Positions 22,181 to 34,847 are shown, counted from the first letter of the stretch. The stretch is DNA of 64,000 nt from Iris pallida (GCA_029216955.1 JANAVB010006999.1:1346385-1410384); one strand, 5' to 3'. A program made the numbers and translations. Notes: a model not told the origin generated them from the sequence alone.

Positions 22181-22273
22181 CTAATCACAAGCAATGTCTC
22201 AATTAATATAATAAACAAACATGATCAAAATTACAACAAACAAACCTAAATCTAATCCTACTCTAATCTGTAC
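22181..22273 (-). other. Intron-like 93-bp insert in Tekay-1 integrase
   Basis: On the minus strand the insert begins GTACAG and ends GTGATTAG, lies between the codons GAG and GTC (phase 0), is AT-rich and contains an in-frame stop. Removing it restores the conserved LEFEVGDQVFL junction, which is uninterrupted in the second Tekay element (around 51220). It therefore looks like a spliceosomal intron. Splicing itself is not shown. Confidence 0.6.
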
Positions 22274-22905
22274 CTCAAACTCCAACGGCCTCCGGTGGCT
22301 ATCGGCCCAGTGCCGATGTCTGTCACGCGAAGTCTGTCCCTGATGAGCTTCACCTTCTCGGCTGCATCAACAACCATCTCTGGCCCCAGTAAAGCTCGCT
22401 CACCAACATCATCCCAAGATAAGGGTGTACGGCACCTACGCCCGTACAGAGCCTCGAAAGGTGACATCTCGATGCTAGCCTGGAAACTATTATTGTAAGC
22501 AAACTCCACCAAATGAAGATGATCCTCCCAGGAACCCCCAAAGTCCAGGACGCACGTCCGCAGCATATCCTTAAGTGTCTGAATAGTCCGCTCTGACTGT
22601 CCGTCCGTCTGGGGGTGGTATGCAGTACTAAACTTGAGCTGAGTGCCCAAGCTGGTCTGCAGACTCCTCCAGAAATGGAAAGTAAAATGGCTATCTCGAT
22701 CTAAGACGATGCTGACTGGAACCCCGTTAATCCTGACTATCTGCCGCATATACATCTCCGCCAGCCTCTCTGTAGACGTACCCACCTTGAATGGCAAGAA
22801 GTGGACCGATTTGGTCAACCTGTCAACGATGACCCAAATCGCGTCTTTCCCTCCTGGAGTACGCGACAATCCTGAAATGAAGTCCATCGTGATATGCTCC
22901 CATTT
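22274..22905 (-). pseudogene. Tekay-1 integrase catalytic core
   Basis: It contains [52 protein letters not shown] and PFEALYGRRCRTPLSW, with the three acidic residues of the DDE site in place. A frameshift near 22312 disturbs the stretch before the intron-like insert. A TGA at 22906-22908 replaces the Trp of PIPEWKWE and separates it from the upstream part of pol. Confidence 0.9.
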
Positions 22906-24377
22906 TCACTCGGGAATGGGCAGCGGCTGCAACAATCCACCGGGCCTTTGTCTCTCTGCCTTGACCTGCTGACAGACCAAACACCTAGCCACGAAGCGAG
23001 CCACCTCCTGCTTCATCCCTGACCACCAAACATGCTTCCGTAGATCTCGGTACATCTTGTTGGCACCCGGGTGTATAGAGTACTGAGATATATGGGCCTC
23101 CTGCATAACCTGCTCTCTGAGATCTCCGCTGGGCACACATAATCTGGAACCGTGCCTCAAGGCACCATCCTCTGCAAGAGAAAACTCGCCCTTCAGCAAT
23201 CCTGCTCGAACCTGCTCCTGGAGACACCGCAGAGCAACGTCCTCAAACTGTGCCGACTTGATCCTCTCCACCAAGTCTGACTGAATCTGCATCCCCCATA
23301 GCTGTATCTGCACTCCGGACACGATCACCTCAATCCCAAGGCTCTCCAAGTCGGCAAGTAAATGTCGATCCATGGTTAAACACATGGCTGTCGGATAGCT
23401 ACTCAAGGTATCGGCAATCACGTTGGCCTTCCCTGGGTGATACTGAAGTAGGATGTCAAAATCCTTCATCAACTCTAGCCATCTGCGTTGTCTCATGTTT
23501 AACTCCTTCTGAGTGAACACATACTTTAAGCTCTTGTGATCTGTGAAGATCTCCACCCTCTCACCATACAGATAATGCTTCCACAACTTCAGAGCAAATA
23601 TCACTGCTGCCATCTCCAGGTCGTGGGTAGGGTAGTTCTTCTCATGGAGACGCAATTGTCTGAAAGCATAGACAATCACCTTCCTATGTTGCTGTAAGAC
23701 GCAACCCAGCCCCTTCCCTGAAGCATCACTATAAATAGTAAAACCACCTGATCCTGAAGGCAATGTCAGAATCGGAGCTGTCATAAGCCGCTTCTTCAAC
23801 TCATCAAAAGCTACCTGACACTCCTCTGACCAAACGAACTCAGCATCCTTCCGGGTCAACCGAGTCAATAGCTCTGCAACCCGGGAGAAATCCTGTACAA
23901 ATCTCCGATAATATCCCGCCAGCCCCAGAAAACTCCTGATCTCTGCAACTGAAGTCGGCGCTGCCCATGCCTCAACTGCTACAATCTTCTTGGGGTCAAC
24001 TGAGATACCATCTCCAGTCACCACATGCCCCAAGAAGTCCACCCGGTCCAAGAAGAACTTGCACTTGGAGAGCTTTCCGTAAAGCTGCTCCTTCCTGAGA
24101 GTCTCCAGTACGATCCTCAAATGCTCCTCGTGCTCCTCCTCAGTCTTGGAATATACCAAGATGTCGTCAATGAACACCACCATGAACTGATCCAGATACT
24201 GGTGGAACACCTTGTTCATAAGGTTCATAAACACTGCTGGTGCATTGGTTAGCCCAAACGGCATAACCAAAAACTCAAACTGCCCGTACCGCATCCTGAA
24301 AGCGGTCTTGGGAATATCCTTCCTCTTCACCTTCACCTGGTGATATCCCGACCTCAGATCAATCTTGGAAAATACCC
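22906..24377 (-). pseudogene. Tekay-1 reverse transcriptase, RNase H and integrase zinc domain
   Basis: One open frame covers the later reverse transcriptase motifs ([32 protein letters not shown] with an intact DD pair), the RNase H block ([47 protein letters not shown]) and the integrase HHCC region ([25 protein letters not shown]). A small deletion near 24378 shifts the frame before [11 protein letters not shown]. The frame ends at the TGA noted for the integrase core. Confidence 0.92.
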
Positions 24378-25204
24378 GAGCTCAACTGGTCAAATAGATC
24401 GTCGATCCGCGGCAGTGGGTATTTGTTCTTGATCGTGAGGTTGTTGAGTGCCCTATAGTCAATACACATGCGTACTTACCCATCCTTCTTCGGCACGAAC
24501 AATACTAGTGCACCCCATGGCGACGAACTCGAGCGGATGAAGCCCTTGTCCTGTAGCTCATCCACCTGCTTCTTCAGCTCCACCAGCTCGCTGTTGTTCA
24601 CCCGATAGACATGCTGAGAGATGGGCTCCGCTCCTGGAACCAAGTCTATTAAAAACTCTATGTCTCTGTCTGGTGGTAATCCCGACAACTCCTCTGGGAA
24701 AACATCCATATACTCTGCTATCAAGGGGTGTAGAATTGCCTGCTCCTCAACCGAGACTCCACAGAAAACTCTGTTGCTCTGCTCTGCCTGACGTCTGGAG
24801 TACTCGAACTCTGGCTCCCCCGGCGCTCTGAAGAGAACTCTACCCCCTCTGCAATCAATACTGGCGTGGTGCCTGCTCAACCAATCTATGCCTAGTACTA
24901 TATCGTAGTTCGGCAATGGCATTACGAGCAGGCTTACCTCCAACTCACGACCTTCCAAAACTACTCTTCGACCCTTACAAACATCACTCACGAGGATAAT
25001 GCCACCCCCGGTCGTGATCTTGTAAGTCCTAGGCAACGATTCGGCTATGATACCGTGTCTAATCGCAAAAGATACTGATATAAAGCTATACGAAGCACCA
25101 AAATCGAATAATACAAAAGCTGGACTGGAGTCGAGTAGAATCGAACCTGCAATCAGCTCTCCTATCACCTCTGTATCTCCAGTTGCCATGGCGAAAGCTC
25201 GCCC
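24378..25204 (-). pseudogene. Tekay-1 protease and reverse transcriptase N-terminus
   Basis: The protease active site reads LFDFGASYSFIS; the lineage norm has D-S-G, so a Ser-to-Phe change hits the catalytic loop (about 25100-25105). Downstream are YDIVLGIDWLSRHHASIDC and the start of reverse transcriptase, DKGFIRSSSSPWGALVLFV. An in-frame TAA at 24476-24478 interrupts [12 protein letters not shown]. It shares one reading frame with gag. Confidence 0.88.
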
Positions 25205-26467
25205 CTACTGGCTTTCCCTGGCCTGCTGCTGGTGCTGGACGAACCTCTGCTGCTGCGTCGGCAGGGCTGGTCCCCTCTGCTGGCCTGCTGGAGCTCTAAC
25301 TGCTGCTCCCTGGGCTGCTCGTCCCATGCGGTACTCCCTCATCTGGTGGTCTGCTGAGCCACACACCAGGCACTGGCCCAACCTCTTTCGGTACTCATTG
25401 AAGACGTGCCCAGGCTTCTTACAGTAGGCACAAGTACCACCCTGTCTCTGACCCTGCTGGTGCTGCCTCGGCTGCTGCTGCTGATGGACTGGCCTCTGCT
25501 GAATCGGCTGTGGCTGAAACTGCCTCAGCTGCTGATGCTGAAAGTAGGGCCTCTTGGCCTGGCCTCTACTGCTGCTGCTGCCCCCAACTGGGTCTCTCCC
25601 CCTCTTGAGCCTAAGCTCAAGATCATCCTCTGCCAACAAGGCTCCCGTCAAGATCTCCTCGAATATGGCATCCCGGTTGCCCTTGGTCAAGGACTTGACC
25701 TCCTTGACTAGACCCTTCCGAAACCTCTGGGCCTTCGCCATCTCGCTCAAGCCCTCCACAAACCTGCCGAGGCGGCCGAACTCCCCGGCGTACTCCTCCA
25801 CTGAAAGACTCCCCTGGACCAGGCTCTCGAACTGCGACTCCAAGGCTCTGAGTGCTAAATCTGGAAAGAACTTCTTCTTGAAGAAGCCCTTGAACTGCTT
25901 CCAAGTCTGCCCCGGTACCCCCACCCTGGGGTCTGACTGATACCAGGTGCGAGCAAGATCTCGCATCCGGCTAGCTGCGGCCTCGATCTGAAGATCTGCT
26001 GGTATCCTGGCCAAGCGGAAGATCTCCTCTATATGCTCGATCCACTCATCGGCATATAGGATCCCCTCTATCCCCAGAAAGTCTCTGGGGCTCATCTTCT
26101 GAAACTGCTCGATCTCCGGTGTCCTCGGCTGCTGAACCACCGGTCGAGCTGCAACCGTCGTAAGGGCCAGCTCCATACCCATGTCCTGTCGTGCCTGCTG
26201 CCGGTCCATGAACTGCTGGAAGTACGCGAACATCTGCGCTGCATCCACGTATCATGTAGGCGGTGGCTGCTGGAAGGGATCCTCTGGAATGACCGGGTCC
26301 TGCCTCCGAGTCGGTGGATGCATACCCCCTGCTGCGGCTATCGAGGTCTCAATACAAACAGAGGTGGCAGGAGCTGCAGTCCCCTGGCCTCGCTGTATTG
26401 GCTGAGAGGTAGCAGTCCCCTCTATAGCATACTCATGAATGGCCCGCTGCGATCGAGTCTCTACCAT
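25205..26467 (-). pseudogene. Tekay-1 gag
   Basis: The frame from the ATG at 26467 (MVETRSQRAIHEYAIEG) has a TGA at 26252-26254, then runs through the gag capsid region (ADEWIEHIEEIFRLARIPAD, SVEEYAGEFGRLGRF) and a Gln-rich tail to a TAG at 25205-25207. It has two zinc-knuckle motifs, but in both the last Cys is Tyr (CAYCKKPGHVFNEY and CLVCGSADHQMREY), a TGC/TGT-to-TAC/TAT type change. Confidence 0.9.
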
Positions 26468-26482
26468 CCTGAAGATAGACAA

Positions 26483-26710
26483 ACAAGAGTATCAATTTCT
26501 GAGAAAGAAGCGAAATAACAAAGGCGGACAGTTAAAAATTCAAAGGATCAGCTGACAATAAGGATTTAGATGGCAATAAAAGAATTTTTTCTAAAGTGAT
26601 TGAGTACCTTAAAATTAATGTTCTATATCTTACTGCAGGCTGTAGTGATACTCTAATTCGAATACCACTACACTTCTAGTCTAGACCTGCATGGGCCACC
26701 ACTAAAAACG
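26483..26710 (-). other. Tekay-1 leader with conserved post-LTR motif
   Basis: This is non-coding sequence between the 5' LTR and gag. The first bases after the LTR on the minus strand read CGTTTTTAGTGGTGGCCCAT, followed by GCAGGTCT; the second Tekay element has TGGTTTAAGTGGTAGCCCAT then GCAGGTCT at the same place. The standard initiator-Met primer site is not evident. Confidence 0.55.
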
Positions 26711-28320
26711 TGTCACGACCCGCACCCTAGAGTAAGGACACGAGACGTGGGTACGTCCAGCCTACGTCGCAGTGTCGACGGTAGAACGCTGTCCTAGGTC
26801 AACAATCATCTAGCAATATATCTCTAAACAGTTTATACTCCCCGAATGGGGGTGACATAGCAGTAATAAACTCAATCACAACTAAGGAAGAGATAGCACG
26901 ATATGAAATAGAACTCAAGAAAATAAATAGATGAAAAGTAGTCTAAGATAATCCCAGCAAAATCCAGAAGTACATGGTCCCAGATACAGAATGAAAGAAT
27001 ATATACAAAGCTCAACAACTCTGAATAGAAAAATAAGTCTAGCTAAACATGTCTCAAGACTACATAAAGTAAGATAAGCCTAACTAATCTAGTCTAGGCA
27101 ATGGGGGTGATGTCCTCAGCTAGAGCTGGGTCCTCCTGAGGGTCCAGCTCGCAAATGTCATCTAAGGCTGCCCCGTAGTAAGTATCCAGGCAGGCCTCCT
27201 CCTCGTCCTCTGTAATATTTTCAACAGGTCCAGTCAGGACAGGAGCGGTACAGTACATCTCAACAGTTCATAGCAGGTTAGAAATATAATCATGCAGTAA
27301 AGTAAGATACAAGTACTGAAAGAAGTGCAGTAATAAACAGAGAGAGAAAGCTGTAATAGAAATATCTACTATAAATAGAGAACTAACATGTGGCTAGTGA
27401 GTCAGAGTACAATATAGACATGTAAATGTCATAGAAGATTCTGATGCTACACTATTGAAGAGATTCTGATACTACACTACTTGGATAGTATTCACATGTC
27501 TACTTCTACTCCCTCGTACCCCCAATCAGTACACAAGGATCCAAACAAGTTATGTTATGATTCTATGTAATAGCCCCCGAAGGGTGGTAAGCCCCCGAAG
27601 GGTGGTACATAGTAGTCCCAAGAATGGGGATTCTAGGAGATTCTAGGATACCCAGTAAATGGGATAAGAGATTCTAGGAGACTCTGTGATCATAAGGGTA
27701 TATGTCACAAGTGATCAAAGAACCTGTGAAGCATTGTGATACGTCATGTAAGTGAAACGCACAGAACATGTAGTACCCGATGCTCCCTAAGGATAACATC
27801 TCAAGAAGGGATCCGTATAGTACCAATCCGTGTGACCAACGTGACAGTACAAGTAAAGTAATCTACTGCAGGAAATAATTCTAAGCAGGATATGAAATGA
27901 TCAGAGAATGTACTCGCCTGGTATCTAAGTGTCCACTATGAAAGTATTGTCCGAGGAGTGGTATCTGGCTCCTATTCAGAACAGCACAAGTCACAACAAG
28001 CCCAGAATGGTAAAATGAAGCACTACTATGCATTTTACATGAATCTAGGTCAAACTAGGCCAAAGTCAACTCTTGGTCAACTCTGGTCAACCCTAGAAGT
28101 CAAACTAGGTCAACTATAGTCAAACTAGGTCAAACAAGTCCACACTAGGTCAAACTAGTCTACACAAGCCTAATCTAGACTCACTAGCTAAGCAAACACA
28201 ACCATAGGCCATAGGCTAATAGACTAGGCCATAGCTAAACAATACCATACAATCTAATATAGGGTACCTATATTGATATATATAGGCTCCTAATCACATA
28301 TTAGGTACATACATACTAGG

Positions 28321-28399
<79 letters not shown>

Positions 28400-30664
28400 A
28401 TACACACACATGTGTTATATAATATAACTATAATATTTAAACCTATAGGCTATATGTGTATACTATACTACCATATATGTTAATACATAAAAGTATATAC
28501 AAAAGCATAAAGAGGGGGCACTCAAGTGCTCATGTGCATATGTGTATGTGTATGTGTGTGTGTGTATAAGAGTGTGGAGAGTGTCACATGAGAGTGAAAG
28601 AGTGTGAATGTGTGTGAGTGTATGAGGGTGTGGAGAGTGTCACATGAGAGTGAAAGAGTGTGAATGTGTGTAATACAGTAAAACATGGCCAAATCAGTTT
28701 ACCTACTGCTATCAGTTCCTACCCACCAAAACCAGTTCAGAAAATGAAATAAAAGAAAAACCAATACTCAGTATCCTACCTACTGTTACTGTCCAGAACA
28801 GTCCCAAGCATCAAACCTCAATGCAAACCCAATACAAAACCAAATCAGATTTACAACAATTATTTAAAAAAAACAGGTAGGTCTCAGATTTCATATGGCC
28901 AGTCACTAGGAAATCTCAGGATTAGTTCAGTTATTTAGAAACTGTACAAAACAGTCCAATATCAAGTAACTCTCAAAATAAAATCAAATCACAACCAAAG
29001 ACACCCAAAATCAACTTATCATTAGATAACATGTAGGTGTACCTATTAGGATTAAAAACCATGCAATTTACAGCAGTAAATTAGTTAAAAGATTTCATAA
29101 AACCTACTTTGAAAAACTGGAAATAAACAGTGAAGAACACTGTTTCAGAAAATTAGGAAAATCGAGAATTGATGGACAAAAACAAACTAAAATGAAATTA
29201 AAATGGTTGGTAATGAACTAACATCATGTGCACATGTCCCATGAAGTGTTTGTGTCCCTGCAAGAGGACACAAACGTGTCCAATGGGTTAAACGTAAAAA
29301 TTGTGCACACAGACACAACAGTTAATACTGCGTCGTGCACAGGTGCACGCGTGTCGTGCACCCTACACAGGGCACCTCGTGTCTCGTGCTCGTGTCCGTA
29401 GGTGCACCTAGGGTAGGCCTAAGTGTGTGTCACCCTAAAACGTGTCAGTACATGTCGTGTCCAGTGATTCAAGGCCGTATCAGTAGCTAGATGCACACTG
29501 TGCACAGAACAGTGGAAGACCAATGCACGATTGATTTCTCACCAACCAGTGCACGAAACCCAACGAAAATTGGGAAGCATGGTGACAGTGGGTGCCCCTA
29601 TGCTCCCATAAAATTTCGTGCCAGGGTAAGCCGTGTCGTGTCCTGTAGGGACCCCGATAAGCAGGGGATCCGCCAGGCCGCGCGCGAGCGTGTGCAGCCC
29701 ATGTGCACGCGTGTCCAAACGACACGACACGTGCACGAATCCAACTCAGTAAATTAAAATCGTGTAAGCGACATCAAAACACAAATTTCCATTCAAATAT
29801 TATTTCAAAAATATCACAAAAGATTCACTGTGGCATTTCCACAAACACATAGAACAATGCACTGATACGTGTCCAGTTTGGACACGAAAGGACACAAAAA
29901 CTTTGGGTTTCCTATTCCTACTGTTAGGTTAGGTCTAGGGCTCCCTAATGATGCAAAAATCTCAGGATTCTATGGTGGAAATAGGAAGTTACCTCAATGT
30001 ATTAAAACCCCAAAAAAAACTCTAAAGAGAGATGCTCCTCTAGATGGTGAAACTCCTCCAAATTGATTTGAATCTGAGAATAAATTATAACAACAGCAAT
30101 AATACTCAAATTAAAACCTATTGCAATTTGTTTGGAGGAAAAAGGATCAAAAATAGATTTTCTGTGGGTTTTTGAACATGGAGACTCACCTCTTTCTTCT
30201 CTTGAAATAAATTCCTAAAGAAGAGGCTAGCCCTAGATTTTAGGAAAGATTATATAGTGGGAGAATCCCTAGGTAGGTTAAGTTGGCGGGACAAAATTTT
30301 TAGGGTTAGGGTTTGGGCACTTGACTAATGGGCTTTGGGCTTAGCCATGAATCAATGACTTAAAAATCACAAGTCATGACTTGTGGTCAAAGTCCTTCCA
30401 TTCAAATCTCAATATTCCTAATTGGTTTTTCTAACTAGAGTATGGTTAACTTAACTTAACCTAGGATTTCATATCTAGTCAAGTCCAACTTAACTAGGAT
30501 TAGGTCACAAAGTCAAAGCTAGTCAAAGTCAACCTAGTCAACCCTTATTCAAACAATTCCAAAATAATTTCTAAAAATTCCCATAAATTCAAATAAATTC
30601 TAATAAATTTAAATTACCCCAAAAATGTTAAAAATACCCTCACACTAGAAATGTGGTAGTGACA
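26711..30664 (-). repeat. 5' LTR of Tekay-1
   Basis: It is 3,954 bp long and closely matches the 3' LTR. Differences include a longer TA run, one minisatellite unit fewer, and a 17-bp duplication around AGCCCCCGAAGGGTGGTA near 27575-27610. The TATATAA box is at 30250-30256 on the minus strand. Confidence 0.93.
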
Positions 30665-31730
30665 AAGCCTGTGATATACGGTCTTGATAGAGCTCAATGC
30701 GCTGCTGAGCTAGGAGACGCTTTTTGTCAAGTGCCTCCAATTCTCGCAGTCGGCGACGTTGATTGTCTTCTTCTGTCAATTGGTTTGTGATTGCTACACG
30801 GAGTGAGGGTATCTGAATCTCGAGAGGCAGTACCGCTTCGCTCCCATAGACTAAGAAGAACGGGGTGTTGCCCGTCGGAGTCCGTACCGTTGTACGGTAG
30901 GCCCAAAGATATTCGCCGAACTTTTTGTCCCAGTCGAGTTTGTTGGATGACACGACCTTTTTTAGTAGCTTGACGATAGACTTGTTAAAAGCCTCGGCCA
31001 ATCCGTTTGCTGCCAGATTGTAGGCGGTTGATGCCACGTTCTGAATGAGGTTCTTATCACAGAATCTGTTGAAAACATGGCTGATGAACTGAGGACCATT
31101 GTCGTGGATGATCCTATGGGGTACCCCAAAATGGTAGATGACATGATGCTTGATGAAGCTGATCACCCTAGAGCTTTTCACTTCCGTCAGTAGAACTGCT
31201 TCTGCCTATTTGGAGAAGTAGTCGGTGATGGCTAGGATGAAGCGGTGTCCCCTCGATGAAGGAGGGATGATAGGTCCTACAATATCTATGTCCCAAGCTT
31301 CAAAGGGCCAGGACGTAGGATGTAGTGATTCCGATTGTGTATGGATGAAGTCGGCGTGAAGCTGGCAAGCATGGCACTTTTTAGCATAGTCGACGGTGTC
31401 GGCTGACATGGTTGGCCAGTAGTAACCCATGCGTCACAGTCGATCATGCAACTTAGGGCCAGGTTGATGAGCCCCGCAAGTCCCATCATGAGCTTCCCGA
31501 AAGGCTTCGACCGCTTTTTCGTTGGATAGACATCGAAGGAGAAGCCCATCGAAGGAACGTCGGTACAACGTTTTAGTAGATGTATCATAATAAAATCGAA
31601 GGGAACGCCTTCTGACCGAGACGACTTCTTTCGGGTCTTCTGGGAGAATTCCGTAGACAACAAAGTCGATGAATGGGAACCTCCAGTCTCGGACATTAAC
31701 ACCGGCACTTGTCATCATGGCATGGGCCAT
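30665..31730 (-). pseudogene. Tat integrase, zinc domain and catalytic core
   Basis: The frame holds the integrase N-terminal zinc domain (HDGTCGAHQPGPKL, CHACQLHADFIH), then DIDIVGPIIPPSSRGH, IHDNGPQFISH and a conserved Glu in NGLAEAFNKSIVKLL, completing the DDE site. Stops at 31731 (TAA, just upstream), 31434 (TGA) and 31206 (TAG, at the Trp of YFSKWAEA) break it without shifting the frame. The gene is cut at 30665 by Tekay-1 and continues at 17691. Confidence 0.9.
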
Positions 31731-32261
31731 TTATGAGCATAGGTTGTTTTTGGGACAGACCAAGTCTCGTTCGACTATCGTGACGTAGTGTTGAGTCCCG
31801 AGGGGTACTGCCAAAGAAGCTGCAAGGCCGGCCAGAGCGTCAGCCTCCAGGTTTTGTAGCCGAGGTACGTGTTCTATGAAGAACTTGGTGAAGGTTGAAA
31901 TAATATTCAATGCAGCTTCATGGTAAGGAACCAGATCTTCATGGCGAACTTCGTACTGCCTTCGTATTTGATTAACGACGAGTTTTGAGTCGCCGTAAGC
32001 TTCCACATGATCCACTCCCAGCTGTTGCGCCAGCTGGAGTCCCATAATGAGAGCGTTGTACTCGGCAACATTGTTGGAGCACGGCTTCGAAAGGGAGTAA
32101 GCGCGCTGGATGACCAGCTGATCGGGGGAGACTAAGACTGCCCCCACTCCTGCGATGATTTGGCCTTTGGGGCCTACTTTTGAAGCGCCATCGAAAACAC
32201 CCGCCATACGGAGTTTTTTCGGTGACGTTTGATTCTTGGACCTCATCCGAGATGTCTTCAT
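31731..32261 (-). pseudogene. Second (archaeal-type) RNase H of the Tat element
   Basis: VFDGASKVGPKGQIIAGVGA opens an RNase H fold distinct from the one fused to reverse transcriptase. The further acidic residues are in NVAEYNALIMGLQLA, EAYGDSKLVVNQI and LEADALAGLA. An extra RNase H between pol and integrase is a feature of Tat/Ogre elements. It is out of frame with the upstream RT-RNase H segment (frameshift near 32215) but in frame with integrase. Confidence 0.9.
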
Positions 32262-33507
32262 AGAGTCTGGAGGACTCCGGGATGGGGTGCGCGGCTAAAA
32301 AGTCGGTTAGAGCTTGACCCTTGACGGCTTTTTGTGGAATGAACACCATATTGTACGACGTCAACAGGATTACCAATGTAGCTAATCGGGAGTTCAAAGA
32401 TTCCGACTTCGTCATAAGAACCCTGAACGGATTGACTCGGGAGATGACATGAATTGTTTGGCCCGAAACATAATGGCGAGTCTTCTGGATGGCGAATACC
32501 AAAGCCAAACACTCATTTTCAATGGGGTTGTACCGGTGTTCGGCCCCGATCATCGTTCTACTAAGGTAGTAGATAGCTTGCTCGTAGCCCGCATTGTTGT
32601 TCTGAGCCAACAAAGCGCTGAGGGAATGATCCATGGTACGGACGTAGAGGAGAAATGGTTTGCCTGCGACGGGTGCTACCAGGACTGGCGGGCTCATCAG
32701 GTAAGCTTTGATATCATCAAAAGCTTTCTGGTATTCTTCTGTCCAGACGTAGGAGACTCCCTTCTTCATGAGCTGGGTGAAGGGTTGGCATTTTTCGGAA
32801 AGGTTTGCTATAAACCTTCGGATGTATGCTAGACGCCCCTGCAGGCCTCGAAGTTCTTGGAGGTTCTTCGGAGGGTCCATGTCAAGGATGGCTTTGGTTT
32901 TCTCGGGATTGACATGAATGCCTTTCGTCGTGATAATGAAGCCCAAGAACTTTCCGCTAGAAATCCCAAGGAAGGATTTAGCGGGGTTCATCTTGAGTTG
33001 ATGCGATCGCATGAGATCGAAGACTATCTTTAGGTCTTGCAGGTGATCACCTTTGAGACGGCTCTTGACGGCAATATCATCAATATAGCATTCAACTGTC
33101 TTGCGAAGATGTTGACGGAAGATGGTACTCATAGCTCGTTGGTATGTAGCACCAGCGTTCTTCAAGCCAAAGGGCATCACTGTGTAGCAGAAAACCCCCT
33201 TCGGAGTCCTGAATGACGTGTGTTTTGCGTCATCGAAAAACATTTTGATCTGGTTGTAGCCTGAGTACCCATCCATGAAAGACATACGTTCGAAGCCACA
33301 TGTATTGTCGATCATCACGTCAATGATTGGAAGCGGAAATTCATCCTTCGGGCAAGCAGTATTGAGATCCCTGAAGTCGATACAGACTCGTATCTTCCCA
33401 TTCTTTTTGGTGACAGGGACGACATTGGCCACCCAGTCCGGATGTTGCTCTTCGCGGATGAACCTACTGCTCAGGAGTTTCTCCACCTCCTGATCGATAG
33501 CGTTCAT
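32215..33507 (-). pseudogene. Tat reverse transcriptase and first RNase H
   Basis: Motifs in order: NVVPVTKKNGKIRVCIDFRD, FPLPIIDVMID, MSFMDGYSGYNQI, MPFGLKNAGATYQRAM, ECYIDDIAVKS (active-site DD kept, with YIDD where YVDD is usual), FLGFIITTKGIHVNPEK, then the RNase H block from LLYVRTMDHSLSALL to LTDFLAAHP. The stretch is open as one frame. The frame shifts near 32215, so downstream domains cannot be made from this copy. Confidence 0.92.
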
Positions 33508-33585
33508 GATATCAGGATGAAAACGTCATTGTTGTTGCTTTACAGGCTTAGCATCAGGCAAGATGTTAAGTCTGTGCATTGCGAT

Positions 33586-34704
33586 CTAGGGATCAAGTCT
33601 CGGCATATCTTCGTAGCTCCAGACGAAGACGTCAATATATTCCTTGGCCAATTGGACCAAAGACTCCCGGTCTTCTTCCTTTAGACTCTTGCTGATGAAG
33701 ATGGATTTGGAAGGAGATCCATCCCCAAGGTCAACTTGTTCGACCTCGTCTTCGATAGGGGGTTCGCGTAATTCAAAACGAGACTCCCACTGTGCTCCTA
33801 GGCGTTGAGCCCAGGGTTCTTCCTCAAAGAATTTTGGCGTTTGGTCATCGCCTTCATCCTCTTGAGATTGTGCAGATGCCATGTTGACTGACAGTACCTT
33901 TCTGAGGACTGAGCCGATACTGGTATCAGAATCCCAAGTTGATGCTTCGGATGAGTGAGAGTGTTCCATTTCTTCTGCCTCCGAACTCTCTGGAGTTGCC
34001 GACGGTGTGACATAGCCTACCCCCCATCGAGTACGATGATAGTAGTCCTGCGGATTTCCTTTAGGTGTTGGGAGCCAGAGGGGAAGATGCCGGCCTTTGC
34101 CGTAGTTCAGGCCCTTGTTGCTCTTCAGATTGTAACACATCTTTTGGATGAGGTACTTTGCCTTGTCCGTGTACCGATAGACTTGTATTCTGCCGGTATC
34201 TGGTTCTGGCTCGAGTGGCGGGAGGTCTTGATGATGCTCGACTTTGCCGAAGATGATGGGTTCTTTATCCCGATTTCGCGGTGGGACTATAAAACAGACT
34301 CCTTGGGACGGGACTACTCGATTTACATGATTGACGGTCGTTATTTATGTTTGTAACGACCGTAGAGCATTATCTAGTGTATACATGGCGTTCCAATATG
34401 GAAGAATAGAATAATTGAAAGACACTCTATTATTGATAAAATACGAGATTTTGTCCTGCGGGATTATATTATCAAGAGAATGTGCATCTATATCAGCAGA
34501 TATGTACTCTCCTAACTCTTTATCTGTGAGCACCGGGGCCGGTTCGGGAGAGTTCATCACCGATTTGATCTTGGGATCCGAGAGGGCTGTGTGAGCCTTC
34601 TCTTGCAACTTGGATGATTGCGGAGGCTTGGCTTTGAGACGCACCTTCAGGGGTGCCTCGACTACTCCTTCGATGACAGGTGCCTTCCCCTTTAGTTTTG
34701 CCAC
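33586..34704 (-). pseudogene. Tat protease-RT linker region
   Basis: Two open pieces, 34345-34704 and 33586-34140, lie between protease and reverse transcriptase. The second has GLNYGKGRHLPLWLPTPKG and an acidic region ending LAKEYIDVFVWSYEDMPRLDP, the usual lead-in to Tat reverse transcriptase. The first is rich in Lys/Pro and has no domain I recognise. Stops and frame changes separate them. Confidence 0.7.
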
Positions 34705-34847
34705 CAGGGGAGCCGACGTTTGAGGTGGTTTTCCCTTGAGTGTATCTTCAAGGGAGCTTCAATGGGTGTTCTACCAAGAGAACTCGGTGCTTTTCCAGGC
34801 AGCTTGATGGTCATAGGGGGCAGCATCTGAGGCGGTTTCCCTTTGAG

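Larger units (their letters stand above)
17697..30664 (-). mobile_element. Tekay/Del-type chromovirus, copy 1 (nested in Tat integrase)
   Basis: LTRs 17697-21678 and 26711-30664 both start TGTCA and end TGACA. AAGCC at 17692-17696 and 30665-30669 is the target duplication. The minus strand carries gag, protease, reverse transcriptase/RNase H, integrase and a C-terminal chromodomain. LTRs of about 4 kb with that gene order fit the Tekay/Del chromovirus lineage. The LTRs are very similar, so the insertion is younger than the Tat host element, yet the coding part has four stops and two frameshifts. Confidence 0.93.
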
